A stretch of DNA of 64,000 nt, from NCBI GenBank assembly GCA_910579685.1, contig CAJTVN010000005.1, forward strand, positions 62,001 to 126,000, in the 5' to 3' direction. The stretch's first letter is position 1, and every line of letters starts with the position of its first letter. This document shows positions 25,292 through 32,583 of this stretch, piece by piece. The translations under genes were made by a program, and so were the position numbers. A model generated the notes under the pieces. The model searched no databases and had not been told where the DNA came from. It worked only from the letters and a program-made list of their open reading frames with translations. The stretch is from an uncultured Lachnospiraceae bacterium (GTDB taxonomy: Bacteria > Bacillota > Clostridia > Lachnospirales > Lachnospiraceae).

Positions 25292-25595
25292 GTGAGGAGC
25301 CTTTTGCGGTCGATTCCGGCGTCTGCGGGCTGTGCGGCTGATGGCTTTGGTATTGGGACTGATGCTGCAAATCAGATTTCACTAATGAAATGCTACAGGT
25401 TTACGGGGAATGGACGGGGCGGCGTTAAGCGGCATCCATGCCGCTAACGCCTGAAACCGCCGTCCATGGCGGTTTCACCCTGGCAGTGTGGCATTTCATA
25501 AGTGAAATGACTGATTTTTCGCAACACCCCCAATGCCCAAAGCCATCAGCCGCACAGCCCGCAGACGCCGGAACCGACCGCCATAAGCTCCGTTT
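25292..25595. repeat. Fold-back element B (45-bp near-perfect outer arms, two internal hairpins)
   Basis: Arms at 25306-25350 and 25537-25581 are inverted copies identical at 44 of 45 positions, with weaker pairing extending outward to about 25292/25595. Within them a second stem pairs the GATTTCACTAATGAAATG region with CATTTCATAAGTGAAATG, enclosing two hairpins: GGCGTTAAGCGGCAT with ATGCCGCTAACGCC (25421-25451) and TGAAACCGCC with GGCGGTTTCA (25452-25477). The entire spacer is thus one folded element without coding potential. It could be a MITE or structured RNA. Confidence 0.8.
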
Positions 25596-25600
25596 GCGCT

Positions 25601-25826
25601 ACATTGTAGTAATTGCGAAACTTGTAAATTTGCGGAATATTCAGCCAGTATTTTCTGCGAAAAGCCTTATTCGCCATGAAGTCAAGACCATAAAAGGCAG
25701 GAGAGCCTTTGCTCGACTGACTTTTGTCTTACTGGACTTGACGGAATGCTTGGCGAAACAGGATTTGAGAAGAATATACTGGCTGAATATTCTCGCAACT
25801 TACTGTTTCGCAATCACCTAATGTTA
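25601..25826. repeat. Fold-back element C (long imperfect inverted repeat)
   Basis: Begins six bases after element B. The arms (about 25601-25685 and 25736-25826) pair over most of their length. The best block is GAATATTCAGCCAGTAT (25635-25651), perfectly complementary to 25776-25792, and ATTGCGAAAC near the outside is matched by GTTTCGCAAT. The tip carries a hairpin AAAGGC/GCCTTT. It ends about 30 bases before the debranching enzyme ATG, so it would lie in that transcript's leader. Confidence 0.75.
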
Positions 25827-25856
25827 CATTGATCAGAAAGGAGTCAACAATTACTG

Positions 25857-27878
25857 ATGAAATTTCTATACGGAAAACAGGACTGGAAAACCCTTGAAAG
25901 GGGAGAGGAGAACTGCTATCTGATGACCAACGGTCTCGGGGGTTTTTCCTCCCTGACCATGACGGGTTCCTGCTCAAGGGGCGATCATGCGGTGCTCATG
26001 GCCTGCATCCAGCCGCCAAACCACAGATACAACATGATCCACAGGCTGGAAGAGCGGCTGTGCCTTGGAGGGGAGCGGATCCACATATCCAGTCAGAGCT
26101 TTGAGGGCGGCAGGGAGCCTGGCGAAAAGGAGGATGGATGGCGGTATCAGACAGGCTTTTCCTTTGAGGATTATCCGCAGTGGACTTATCTGGTAAAGGG
26201 CGTTGAGGTTGTCAAAAATATTGTTCTTGCCGTGGGGGAAAATACGGTGGGAATCTCCTATGAGATTCACAACCGCAGTGCGCAGGCGGTGAGCCTGGAG
26301 GTTCTGCCTTATCTGCAGTTTGCGCCAAAGGGTCTTTCGCCTGCGCCGGATCAGGATTTTTCCATGGAAAAGGGCGTGATCCGTTCCCGGGGACTGTCGC
26401 TCTACTTTGAGACCAATGGAGAAGTCCGGGAGATCTTTGGGGAATCCCCAGAGGAAGCTTCCCGGGAAAAGTGCCCGGAATTTCATGACGATCTGTATTA
26501 CGCCTATGATGCCTGTGACGGAAGGGCAGAGAGGGGCGCAGCCGTGGTCAATCATCAGATTTCTTTTTCCGTTTTGCCTGGAGAGAGCGGAAAGCTGTGT
26601 ATGGTCTACGGGATGAAGCAGGAGCTTCCTTCCGTGGACGACATCATCCGGGGTGTGGTGCGTGACCGGAAGTCTCTTGGAGAGAAGGCGGGCTTTGCGG
26701 ATGAGACGGCCAGGGCGCTTGCCCTTGCGGCCAGCCAGTTTGTCTCCCAGAGAGCTTCCACGAAGGGTAAGACCATCCTGGCGGGCTTTCCCTTTTTTGA
26801 GGACTGGGGCCGGGATACCATGATCGCCCTTCCGGGGTGCTGCCTCGCCACAAGGCAGTACGAGGCGGCAAGGAGCATCCTTCGTACCTTTATGGCCTAC
26901 TGCAAAAAGGGCCTCATGCCCAACCTTTTCCCGGAAGGGGGAAGGGAGCCGGGCTACAACACGGTGGATGCGGCGCTTCTGTTTATCCTTGCGGTTTATG
27001 AATATTACCGGAAGAGCGGAGATAAGGAGTTCGTCAGGGAGGCGTATCCTGTCATGGAGGAAATCGTCCACTGGTACCGGGAGGGCACGGATTTCGGGAT
27101 CAAAATGGATGAGGACGGCCTGATCATGGCAGGCCGGGATTACGATCAGGTGACCTGGATGGATGTGCGGGTGGGAGAGATTCTTCCCACGCCCCGCCAT
27201 GGGAAGCCGGTGGAGATCAATGCCTACTGGTACAATGCCCTGCGGATCATGCAGGAGCTGTCCGCGTTGGTTGATGTCTGCAGAGAAAAGCCCTGGGGAA
27301 AGGATCTTTTTGAGGACGGAAGGGATTACGGACAGCTGGCGGATCAGGTGAAGGAGAGCTTTAATGAAAAATTCTGGAATGAGCAAGCGGGCTGCCTTAA
27401 GGACGTGATCTCCGGGACAAAGGCTGACCTGCAGATTCGCTGCAACCAGATCTGGGCGGTGTCGCAGCCCTTTTCCATCCTGCCGCCGGAGAGGGAAAAA
27501 ATGGTGGTGGATGCTGTGTTTTGCAAGCTCTATACGCCTGTGGGCCTGCGGACCCTGGATCCTTTAGATAAGGAATTTCATCCCAGCTATGGCGGGCCCC
27601 AGCTGGAGAGGGATCTGGCCTATCATCAGGGAACCGTATGGGTCTTTCCCCTTGGCGGGTATTATCTGGCCGACCTCAAGGTTCATGGTTACTCGCAAGA
27701 GGCGAAGGAGCGGGTGAGAAGACAGCTCTCGCAAATTACGGCGGCTCTTCGGGAGGGCTGTATCGGACAGCTGCCGGAAATCTATGACGGAGAAAATCCT
27801 ACCTCATCCCGTGGCTGCTTTGCCCAGGCCTGGAGCGTGGGGGAGATTCTGCGGGTGTATGATGCGATTCGATCATAG
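25857..27878 (+). CDS. Glycogen debranching enzyme, amylo-alpha-1,6-glucosidase type
   Basis: 673 residues from ATG 25857, with AAAGGAG 13 bases upstream, slightly far. The N-terminal beta domain starts with NCYLMTNGLGGFSSLTMTG (bacterial GDE N-domain). The C-terminal GDE_C (GH133-like alpha/alpha barrel) has AGFPFFEDWGRDTMIALPG, NLFPEGGREPGYNTVDAALLF and YHQGTVWVFPLG. It hydrolyses alpha-1,6 branch stubs of glycogen or maltodextrin in the cytosol. Separated from pullulanase only by the two fold-back elements. Confidence 0.92.
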   Translation: MKFLYGKQDWKTLERGEENCYLMTNGLGGFSSLTMTGSCSRGDHAVLMACIQPPNHRYNMIHRLEERLCLGGERIHISSQSFEGGREPGEKEDGWRYQTGFSFEDYPQWTYLVKGVEVVKNIVLAVGENTVGISYEIHNRSAQAVSLEVLPYLQFAPKGLSPAPDQDFSMEKGVIRSRGLSLYFETNGEVREIFGESPEEASREKCPEFHDDLYYAYDACDGRAERGAAVVNHQISFSVLPGESGKLCMVYGMKQELPSVDDIIRGVVRDRKSLGEKAGFADETARALALAASQFVSQRASTKGKTILAGFPFFEDWGRDTMIALPGCCLATRQYEAARSILRTFMAYCKKGLMPNLFPEGGREPGYNTVDAALLFILAVYEYYRKSGDKEFVREAYPVMEEIVHWYREGTDFGIKMDEDGLIMAGRDYDQVTWMDVRVGEILPTPRHGKPVEINAYWYNALRIMQELSALVDVCREKPWGKDLFEDGRDYGQLADQVKESFNEKFWNEQAGCLKDVISGTKADLQIRCNQIWAVSQPFSILPPEREKMVVDAVFCKLYTPVGLRTLDPLDKEFHPSYGGPQLERDLAYHQGTVWVFPLGGYYLADLKVHGYSQEAKERVRRQLSQITAALREGCIGQLPEIYDGENPTSSRGCFAQAWSVGEILRVYDAIRS

Positions 27879-27885
27879 AAACATG

Positions 27886-27924
27886 GCAAACAGGAGGATG
27901 CGCAGGCTGTATCCTCCTGTTTGC
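27886..27924 (+). terminator. Hairpin after the debranching enzyme gene
   Basis: A perfect 14-bp stem pairs GCAAACAGGAGGAT (27886-27899) with ATCCTCCTGTTTGC (27911-27924) around an 11-base loop. No T run follows, so it may be a transcript-stabilising 3' end rather than a classical terminator. Confidence 0.6.
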
Positions 27925-28048
27925 GGCTGCGGGGTGCGGGAAAATATCTGCCGGACAATCGAAGAGCAGTATAATAAGCACGATTACCTGTTGCGGGAAG
28001 AAGGTGTTGATAAGCAGTGACTGAGAAATTAGCAACTGCTATATGATA

Positions 28049-28696
28049 TTAGCTGGAAATGTGAGCGAGTTCTAATTGTTCCCGCAATTCATCCATAGTT
28101 GTATCTAACTCAATATCTGCCAAAGGTGTGAGTTTTTTTGCTAATAGAAAAGTCTGATTATGAAAGGAAAAGATTTTGGTGTAAAGTTCTTTTATGATGT
28201 GCATTCCGATCAGGTTAACCTTACTTAAATCAAAAGAGATCCGTATATTAAAGTCGCCAATTTTTACCCCGTCAATTTTATAATTAATTGCTTCGTACTC
28301 GTATCGTATAAGCTTTGATTCTAATATTCTTGCCTGCATTTCTCCGTTTATAAGGGCTTTTAAAAATTCTGTCGATTTATCCGTGGATTTTAGTTGATTT
28401 TTCCAGCTGTTAATTCTTTTGATATCAATTTTTATCTGGTCGGTATTAATATCCTTGCTTTCTATCCCTTTTCCAATGCCTAATCTGATGTTGACATTAA
28501 AAAGAGCTTCCTTTTTTAATTCTTCAATTGATTTATTGCCTGGATTCAGGCTTCTGATAGAAATCAGACTATGGGAACACCCGGTATCGAATATGGCATC
28601 AGGTATATATTGGTGATTACTAAACATATCAAATTCTATAGGAAAATGAAACGATCCCCGGTCAACAGCTCCAATGATTGTATCATTCGTATTCAC
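28049..28696 (-). CDS. Retropepsin-like aspartic protease domain protein
   Basis: 215 residues. GTG at 28696 is chosen because AAAGGAGG lies six bases before it on the minus strand; an ATG at 28723 has no site. The motif IFDTGCSHSLISI (about 36-48) matches the DTG(A/S/C)-containing active loop of retropepsin-like proteases. A later NLIGMHIIKEL resembles the C-terminal LIG strand of that fold. No signal peptide or membrane segment. AT-rich against its surroundings. Its 5' end overlaps the upstream small gene by 14 bases, so they form one operon. Target unknown; catalysis would require dimerisation. Confidence 0.6.
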   Translation of the reverse strand: MNTNDTIIGAVDRGSFHFPIEFDMFSNHQYIPDAIFDTGCSHSLISIRSLNPGNKSIEELKKEALFNVNIRLGIGKGIESKDINTDQIKIDIKRINSWKNQLKSTDKSTEFLKALINGEMQARILESKLIRYEYEAINYKIDGVKIGDFNIRISFDLSKVNLIGMHIIKELYTKIFSFHNQTFLLAKKLTPLADIELDTTMDELREQLELAHISS

Positions 28697-28940
28697 AATA
28701 ATCCTCCTTTTCAAATGAATCATTATAGATTAGTGTTGAGTGTGGTTTTGTGAGTCTTATTTCTTTTTTGGAAATCTTATCTATAATGCCTTCAAAGGTA
28801 CCGATACCCAAGCTGTTTTTTACCAGATGAACATCAGTTAGTATGATATATGTGTCAAGTATGTCGGATAATTGATTTGCGGTTACTCTCATACCTATGC
28901 TTATATCATCTACTGATAATTTTTTTTCAGTTGCTGTCAT
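28683..28940 (-). CDS. Small hypothetical protein, partner of the aspartic protease gene
   Basis: 85 residues. ATG at 28940 follows AAAGGAG; an ATG at 28967 lacks a site. The protein is acidic, begins MTATEKKLSVDDISIGM and shows alternating beta/alpha character with no recognised domain. It overlaps the protease gene by 14 bases and sits behind its own promoter, so the two are expressed together. It could be a substrate, regulator or partner of the protease. No family was recognised. Confidence 0.6.
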   Translation of the reverse strand: MTATEKKLSVDDISIGMRVTANQLSDILDTYIILTDVHLVKNSLGIGTFEGIIDKISKKEIRLTKPHSTLIYNDSFEKEDYCEYE

Positions 28941-28988
28941 AGGGCATGCTCCTTTCAAGCTTCGCAAGCATCTATTTATATCTTTATT

Positions 28989-29017
28989 ATTATATTATAC
29001 TTTTCATAAAATATCAA
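28989..29017 (-). promoter_or_regulatory. Sigma-A promoter of the small protein/protease pair
   Basis: On the minus strand TTGATA (29012-29017), 17 bases, TATAAT (28989-28994). A near-consensus promoter about 50 bases before the ATG at 28940, divergent from blaI. Confidence 0.7.
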
Positions 29018-29062
29018 TTTATCTATGTACTCAATTGATTCATAAAATCATGCAAGAAAGAA

Positions 29063-29119
29063 TTGCATTTTCCCCTCTTTTATATTATGCTGAATTCAAG
29101 TACTACAAAATAAGTACAA
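29063..29119 (+). promoter_or_regulatory. blaI promoter with BlaI-type operator dyad
   Basis: TTGCAT (29063-29068), 17 bases, TATGCT (29086-29091). The dyad GTACTA-CAAAAT-AAGTAC lies within 29099-29119 at the expected transcription start. The same 21-bp block, 18 of 21 positions identical, recurs at 30938-30958 before the radical SAM operon. The TACTA/TAGTA-like arms fit the BlaI/MecI operator style. Confidence 0.7.
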
Positions 29120-29135
29120 AGAGGAGATTAATCAG

Positions 29136-29519
29136 ATGAAGGCAACCGATATGACGCAGACAGAGCTGGAAATCATGGAAGCGCTTTGGGCAAAGGGGGA
29201 ACCGCTGTTTCTGGGAGAACTGCTGGAATATTTCAATTTCAGAACCAGGAAGGACTGGAAGAAGCAGACCATGAACACGTTTCTGTTCCGGATGCAGCAG
29301 AAATCTCTGGTGGAGGCCGTCGGAGGGGGAAGATACAAGCGATATGTGCCGCTCATCACCAGAGAGGAATACACTGCGGATGCGTCGAGAGCGTTTTTGG
29401 ACAGGAATTACGGGGGCTCCTTGGCCAGGATGTTTGCGGCGCTGAGCGGAGGGGAGCAGATCGATAAAGAGGAGATCCGGGAGCTGAGGCGGAAGCTGGA
29501 GGAGTGGGAAAAGCAATGA
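29136..29519 (+). CDS. BlaI/MecI-family transcriptional repressor
   Basis: 127 residues; ATG follows GAGGAG. The winged-helix domain (about 5-80) begins MTQTELEIMEALWAKGEPLF, and the WKKQTMNTFLFRMQQKSLVE region is the recognition-helix and wing part of BlaI proteins. The C-terminal helices (about 85-125) mediate dimerisation. In known systems the partner BlaR1 protease causes loss of the repressor after a signal. Here the next gene encodes such a protease, overlapping by four bases (ATGA). Confidence 0.92.
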   Translation: MKATDMTQTELEIMEALWAKGEPLFLGELLEYFNFRTRKDWKKQTMNTFLFRMQQKSLVEAVGGGRYKRYVPLITREEYTADASRAFLDRNYGGSLARMFAALSGGEQIDKEEIRELRRKLEEWEKQ

Positions 29520-30868
29520 GGCTTTATGTACATATGATACTGTGCGGGAGCACATGCACACTGCTGTATTGGATTCTGAACCGGTTTTGCCCTCGGGAGC
29601 TGCCGCTTGCATGCAGGCGCATTTTCCTGAGGGTAAATGCGGCGCTCTATCTGCTCCCTGTTCCATGGCTTGTGGCCCAGCTTAAGGGATATGCGAAGCG
29701 GATCCTGGAGATGGCGGGGATGGTCTTTCCGGAGGGAGGACATCCGGATGTCATGGAGCTGAACAATATCTGGAAAAGCTATCTTATTTATGACGAGAGC
29801 GGAAGGCTGATTCATGTGTCGGGCTACGAGCGGTGGCTGCCTTTTCTTCTGACCGGGGCGCTGGTGTACCTGGTGTTGACAGGCGGATGGCTGATACGCT
29901 ATCTGCGGATATGCAGCCGGTACAAAAAGGGCACGGAGCAGCTTGAAAAAGAACAGTATGTACGGGATGAAAGGCTCAGAAGGAGGGTGCGCATCGCCTC
30001 TTCCTCCCGCATCGCTTCTCCTGTGACCTTGGGAGTGTTCAGGCCTGTGATTCTCCTGCCGGCCGACCGGGAGCAATTTGAGAGGGGGATGGAGGGAGTG
30101 ATGCTGCATGAGCTCGGTCATGTGACCGGCAGGGACATGCCGGTGCGGCTGCTTCTTGCCGTGGTTCGGATGACAATGTGGTTTAATCCGCTCGTCCACT
30201 ATCTGGCCGGGGAAGAGCTGGCAGTGAGCGAGATGCTCTGCGACGAGGCGGCGGTAAAGGGAAGGACTAAGGCGGAAAAGGCGGATTATATGAGGTGCGT
30301 CCTGGAGGCGGCGGACAGGCAGGACGCCTCCAAATTGACTGCCGCCTCTCTGGGCGCACCGAAAAGACTGTTGACGGAAAGGATGGAACGAATTATGGAG
30401 AACAACAGAAAAAAGATCTGTAAAAGGGAGCTGGCGGCTGTGATCATGGCAGGGTGTTTTTTGATCAGCGGGATTCCCGCATATGCTTATCAGGATCCGG
30501 TGAAGATCAGTACGGTTGGGAAACCAACTGCTGATGGGATGGGAGAATGGAATGATGATGGCGAAGTAATCTTTACACCAGAAGGGAAAATACAGGAGAT
30601 TTCTCCGGATTTTAGTCAAAGCGATTTTGTGTTTTTAAGTGAGGAAGGCTGTACATACTATTTTAATGGCTATATGGCAGATGAAAACGGACAAATACGG
30701 GCATCATGTTCACACAGCTATGAATCGGGGACAATGTCCCGCCATGTAAAAAACTCTGATGGGGGCTGCACAGTGACTACTTACAATGCGAAGAGATGTA
30801 CGAAGTGTGGCAATGTGGAGTCGAAAACGGAAATATCGACTACTACTTACAAGAGCTGTCCGCATTAA
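29516..30868 (+). CDS. BlaR1-type M56 membrane sensor protease
   Basis: 450 residues. Several membrane segments surround the cytosolic zinc-protease domain with HELGH at 198-202 (GVMLHELGHVTGRDM) and the downstream metal-binding Glu region SEMLCDEAAV. A last membrane segment (about 305-325, AAVIMAGCFLISG) leads to a roughly 125-residue outside tail. The tail lacks the penicillin-binding domain of true BlaR1. Instead it has a Cys/His-rich end (CSHSYESG, CTKCGNVESK, SCPH) that looks like a small metal-binding or disulfide domain. The signal is therefore probably not a beta-lactam. From about 30520 the base composition turns AT-rich. Confidence 0.85.
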   Translation: MRLYVHMILCGSTCTLLYWILNRFCPRELPLACRRIFLRVNAALYLLPVPWLVAQLKGYAKRILEMAGMVFPEGGHPDVMELNNIWKSYLIYDESGRLIHVSGYERWLPFLLTGALVYLVLTGGWLIRYLRICSRYKKGTEQLEKEQYVRDERLRRRVRIASSSRIASPVTLGVFRPVILLPADREQFERGMEGVMLHELGHVTGRDMPVRLLLAVVRMTMWFNPLVHYLAGEELAVSEMLCDEAAVKGRTKAEKADYMRCVLEAADRQDASKLTAASLGAPKRLLTERMERIMENNRKKICKRELAAVIMAGCFLISGIPAYAYQDPVKISTVGKPTADGMGEWNDDGEVIFTPEGKIQEISPDFSQSDFVFLSEEGCTYYFNGYMADENGQIRASCSHSYESGTMSRHVKNSDGGCTVTTYNAKRCTKCGNVESKTEISTTTYKSCPH

Positions 30869-30929
30869 CACTTAGTCCATAATATTCGGTATTGGGCAAT
30901 CTACTGTCTGTTTGAATATGCATAAAGTA

Positions 30930-30959
30930 TATCAAATAGTACTACATTATTAGTACAAT
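30930..30959 (+). promoter_or_regulatory. Operator/promoter of the radical SAM peptide operon
   Basis: A perfect dyad GTACTA-CATTAT-TAGTAC lies within 30938-30958, matching the blaI operator block at 18 of 21 positions. A possible promoter is TATCAA (30930-30935), 18 bases, TACAAT (30954-30959), which would put the operator between the -35 and -10. The start site is uncertain, as TTGAAT at 30912 is another -35 candidate. Confidence 0.6.
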
Positions 30960-31007
30960 ATGGAATTGGTCAAATAAAGGATGAGGGGACTGAGGGGGAT
31001 TAATTTT

Positions 31008-32333
31008 ATGTTATCAAGTTGCGTTGTAAGTACTAAGTTGAAAGATGGCATGCTTGCTGTTTATAATAGCATATTTTGTGATCCTGTATTTATGTCTTCG
31101 GAAGAATTTATTACAGTATCAGATGGGAAAATAACGTCTGATATGTATGGGATTCTTAAGCGGAAAGGAATTTTGGTAGATGATGAACAGGATGATCTGT
31201 ATCGAATAGATTTCGTGAGAGAAAAAGTTCGTGATAAAATCGGAACAATTAATTTTGTAATCATGATGATGTCTGATTTCTGCAATTTGTCATGCGATTA
31301 TTGTATAGAAAAGCAATATAATATAGTTGAAGGGAAATGTATGACAAACGATGTAATTGATGGCTTTTTTCAAATGGTCTCTTCTGGCTTGATAAATCTT
31401 GCTTCTAATGTCGAGTTTATTTTATATGGTGGTGAGCCGTTGTTAAATCTGAACGGAATTAAGTATTTTCTTGATAGAAAGGAAATAGCTCTTCCGGAAT
31501 CAAAATGCAGCATTGTTACAAATGCCATATTGTTGGATGAAGAACTTGTTTATTTCTTTAAGGAAAGAAAAGTAAATGTGGGAATATCAATTGATGGACC
31601 AAAAGAAATTACTGATTGCCATAGGAAATATAAAAAAGGAAATGGGAGTGTGTATGATGATGTCCAAAAGAACTTGTCTTATCTCTGTGAGTCCGGTGTT
31701 GAATGGAGTTTGTCTATAACAGTAACGGATGAACTTATGAATAAGAAAGACAGATTTTTTAAGTGGATTGCTGAAGTTAGGCCTAGGACGGTTGCTTTTA
31801 ATTTGTTAAAGCTTTCATTTGCCCCTACGGAAGCTACAATCGCTACCGATTATTATAAAGATGCTTCTTATTTTTTGGTTGAAGCGCACATGAAGTTACA
31901 GGAGATGAAAATCACAGAAAGAGATATCACAAGAAAGATTGGTTATTTTTTGGAACATCAACCTGTTGTTTCGGATTGTGCTGCGGCGAGTTTAAACCAA
32001 TTAACTATAAATACAAATGGAGACATTCATGCTTGCCAATGTTATATGAATCAGATGAATACTTTTGGAAGTGTATTTGACAAGACCTCATATACGATTC
32101 CGATGACAAGCTTGAAAATGTTTGAAAATTTACCGATTAATAGAGCTTCTTGTCTAAAATGTAATGCACTTCCAATTTGCGGTGGTGGATGTTTAGTACA
32201 AGGGAAAACAGTATATTGCAATGATAAATATTTGGATGAGGGATATTGTGAATATGCAAAAAATATTATGACTTGGATTTTTCAGCGCCTTTATGATTCA
32301 TTTCGTGGGGATATACCTTTAGAAGGGAGGTGA
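31008..32333 (+). CDS. Radical SAM/SPASM peptide maturase
   Basis: 441 residues; ATG 31008 follows GAGGGGG. The radical SAM cluster motif is CNLSCDYC (Cys92, 96, 99), followed by YGGEPLLN and ISIDGPKEITDCHR. The C-terminal SPASM region has Cys-rich stretches INTNGDIHACQCYMNQ and CLKCNALPICGGGC and a final YCEYAKN, enough to hold auxiliary Fe-S clusters. The N-terminal 80 residues may bind a leader peptide. Enzymes of this type install thioether, carbon-carbon or cyclophane links in ribosomal peptides, or act on sulfatases. The tiny gene starting five bases downstream makes a peptide substrate likely. AT-rich, suggesting transfer. Confidence 0.9.
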   Translation: MLSSCVVSTKLKDGMLAVYNSIFCDPVFMSSEEFITVSDGKITSDMYGILKRKGILVDDEQDDLYRIDFVREKVRDKIGTINFVIMMMSDFCNLSCDYCIEKQYNIVEGKCMTNDVIDGFFQMVSSGLINLASNVEFILYGGEPLLNLNGIKYFLDRKEIALPESKCSIVTNAILLDEELVYFFKERKVNVGISIDGPKEITDCHRKYKKGNGSVYDDVQKNLSYLCESGVEWSLSITVTDELMNKKDRFFKWIAEVRPRTVAFNLLKLSFAPTEATIATDYYKDASYFLVEAHMKLQEMKITERDITRKIGYFLEHQPVVSDCAAASLNQLTINTNGDIHACQCYMNQMNTFGSVFDKTSYTIPMTSLKMFENLPINRASCLKCNALPICGGGCLVQGKTVYCNDKYLDEGYCEYAKNIMTWIFQRLYDSFRGDIPLEGR

Positions 32334-32338
32334 AATAT

Positions 32339-32500
32339 ATGATTGATATTCCTGATACTCAGATTCAAACTGCTTTTTCTGCTGAAGAGAATGATATTGA
32401 CATAATTATTATGGGTAGCGGTTCATGTGTTAACCCATCAAGAATGTTCTGGTATACACCAAAGGAAATTTTTGATGATGCAGAAACCCAAACTGCATAA
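32339..32500 (+). CDS. Candidate RiPP precursor peptide (53 aa)
   Basis: ATG 32339 follows the near-ideal site AGAAGGGAGGTGA, which overlaps the maturase stop. The 53-residue product has an acidic N-terminal part (MIDIPDTQIQTAFSAEENDI) like a leader, then a hydrophobic III MGSG stretch and an aromatic, single-Cys segment GSGSCVNPSRMFWYTPKEIF, ending DDAETQTA. A DTQIQTA near the start is echoed by DAETQTA at the end. There is no double-Gly or obvious protease site beyond the GSGS stretch. Position between a SPASM enzyme and two cobalamin-type radical SAM enzymes, plus exporters, makes it the likely substrate. The core boundary and modifications are unknown. Confidence 0.7.
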   Translation: MIDIPDTQIQTAFSAEENDIDIIIMGSGSCVNPSRMFWYTPKEIFDDAETQTA

Positions 32501-32543
32501 TGGATGTAACTATTCTTTTTATCTGTAATGGATTTTGATTTTT

Positions 32544-32569
32544 GAAAAAAAGGTATATCCTCTTTTTTG
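32544..32569 (+). terminator. Weak hairpin after the precursor gene; possible partial terminator
   Basis: AAAAAAAGG (32545-32553) pairs with CCTCTTTTTT (32559-32568) with one bulge around TATAT. A leaky terminator directly after a precursor gene is common in RiPP operons, where it raises precursor over enzyme transcript. The stem is weak. Confidence 0.35.
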
Positions 32570-32583
32570 TTATGGTGTGAAAT

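Noticed and set aside
25306..25330. GGTCGATTCCGGC, resembling a tRNA T-loop
   Set aside because: It belongs to the outer arm of element B; no acceptor stem, anticodon arm or CCA fits.
25438..25821. 127-codon frame running through fold-back elements B and C
   Set aside because: The DNA is explained by two long inverted repeats; the predicted protein is low in any recognisable motif.
27958..28020. Short frame with IEEQYNKHDYLLREEG after the debranching gene
   Set aside because: No start codon or ribosome site of its own and only about 20 residues; perhaps a remnant, not supportable as a gene.
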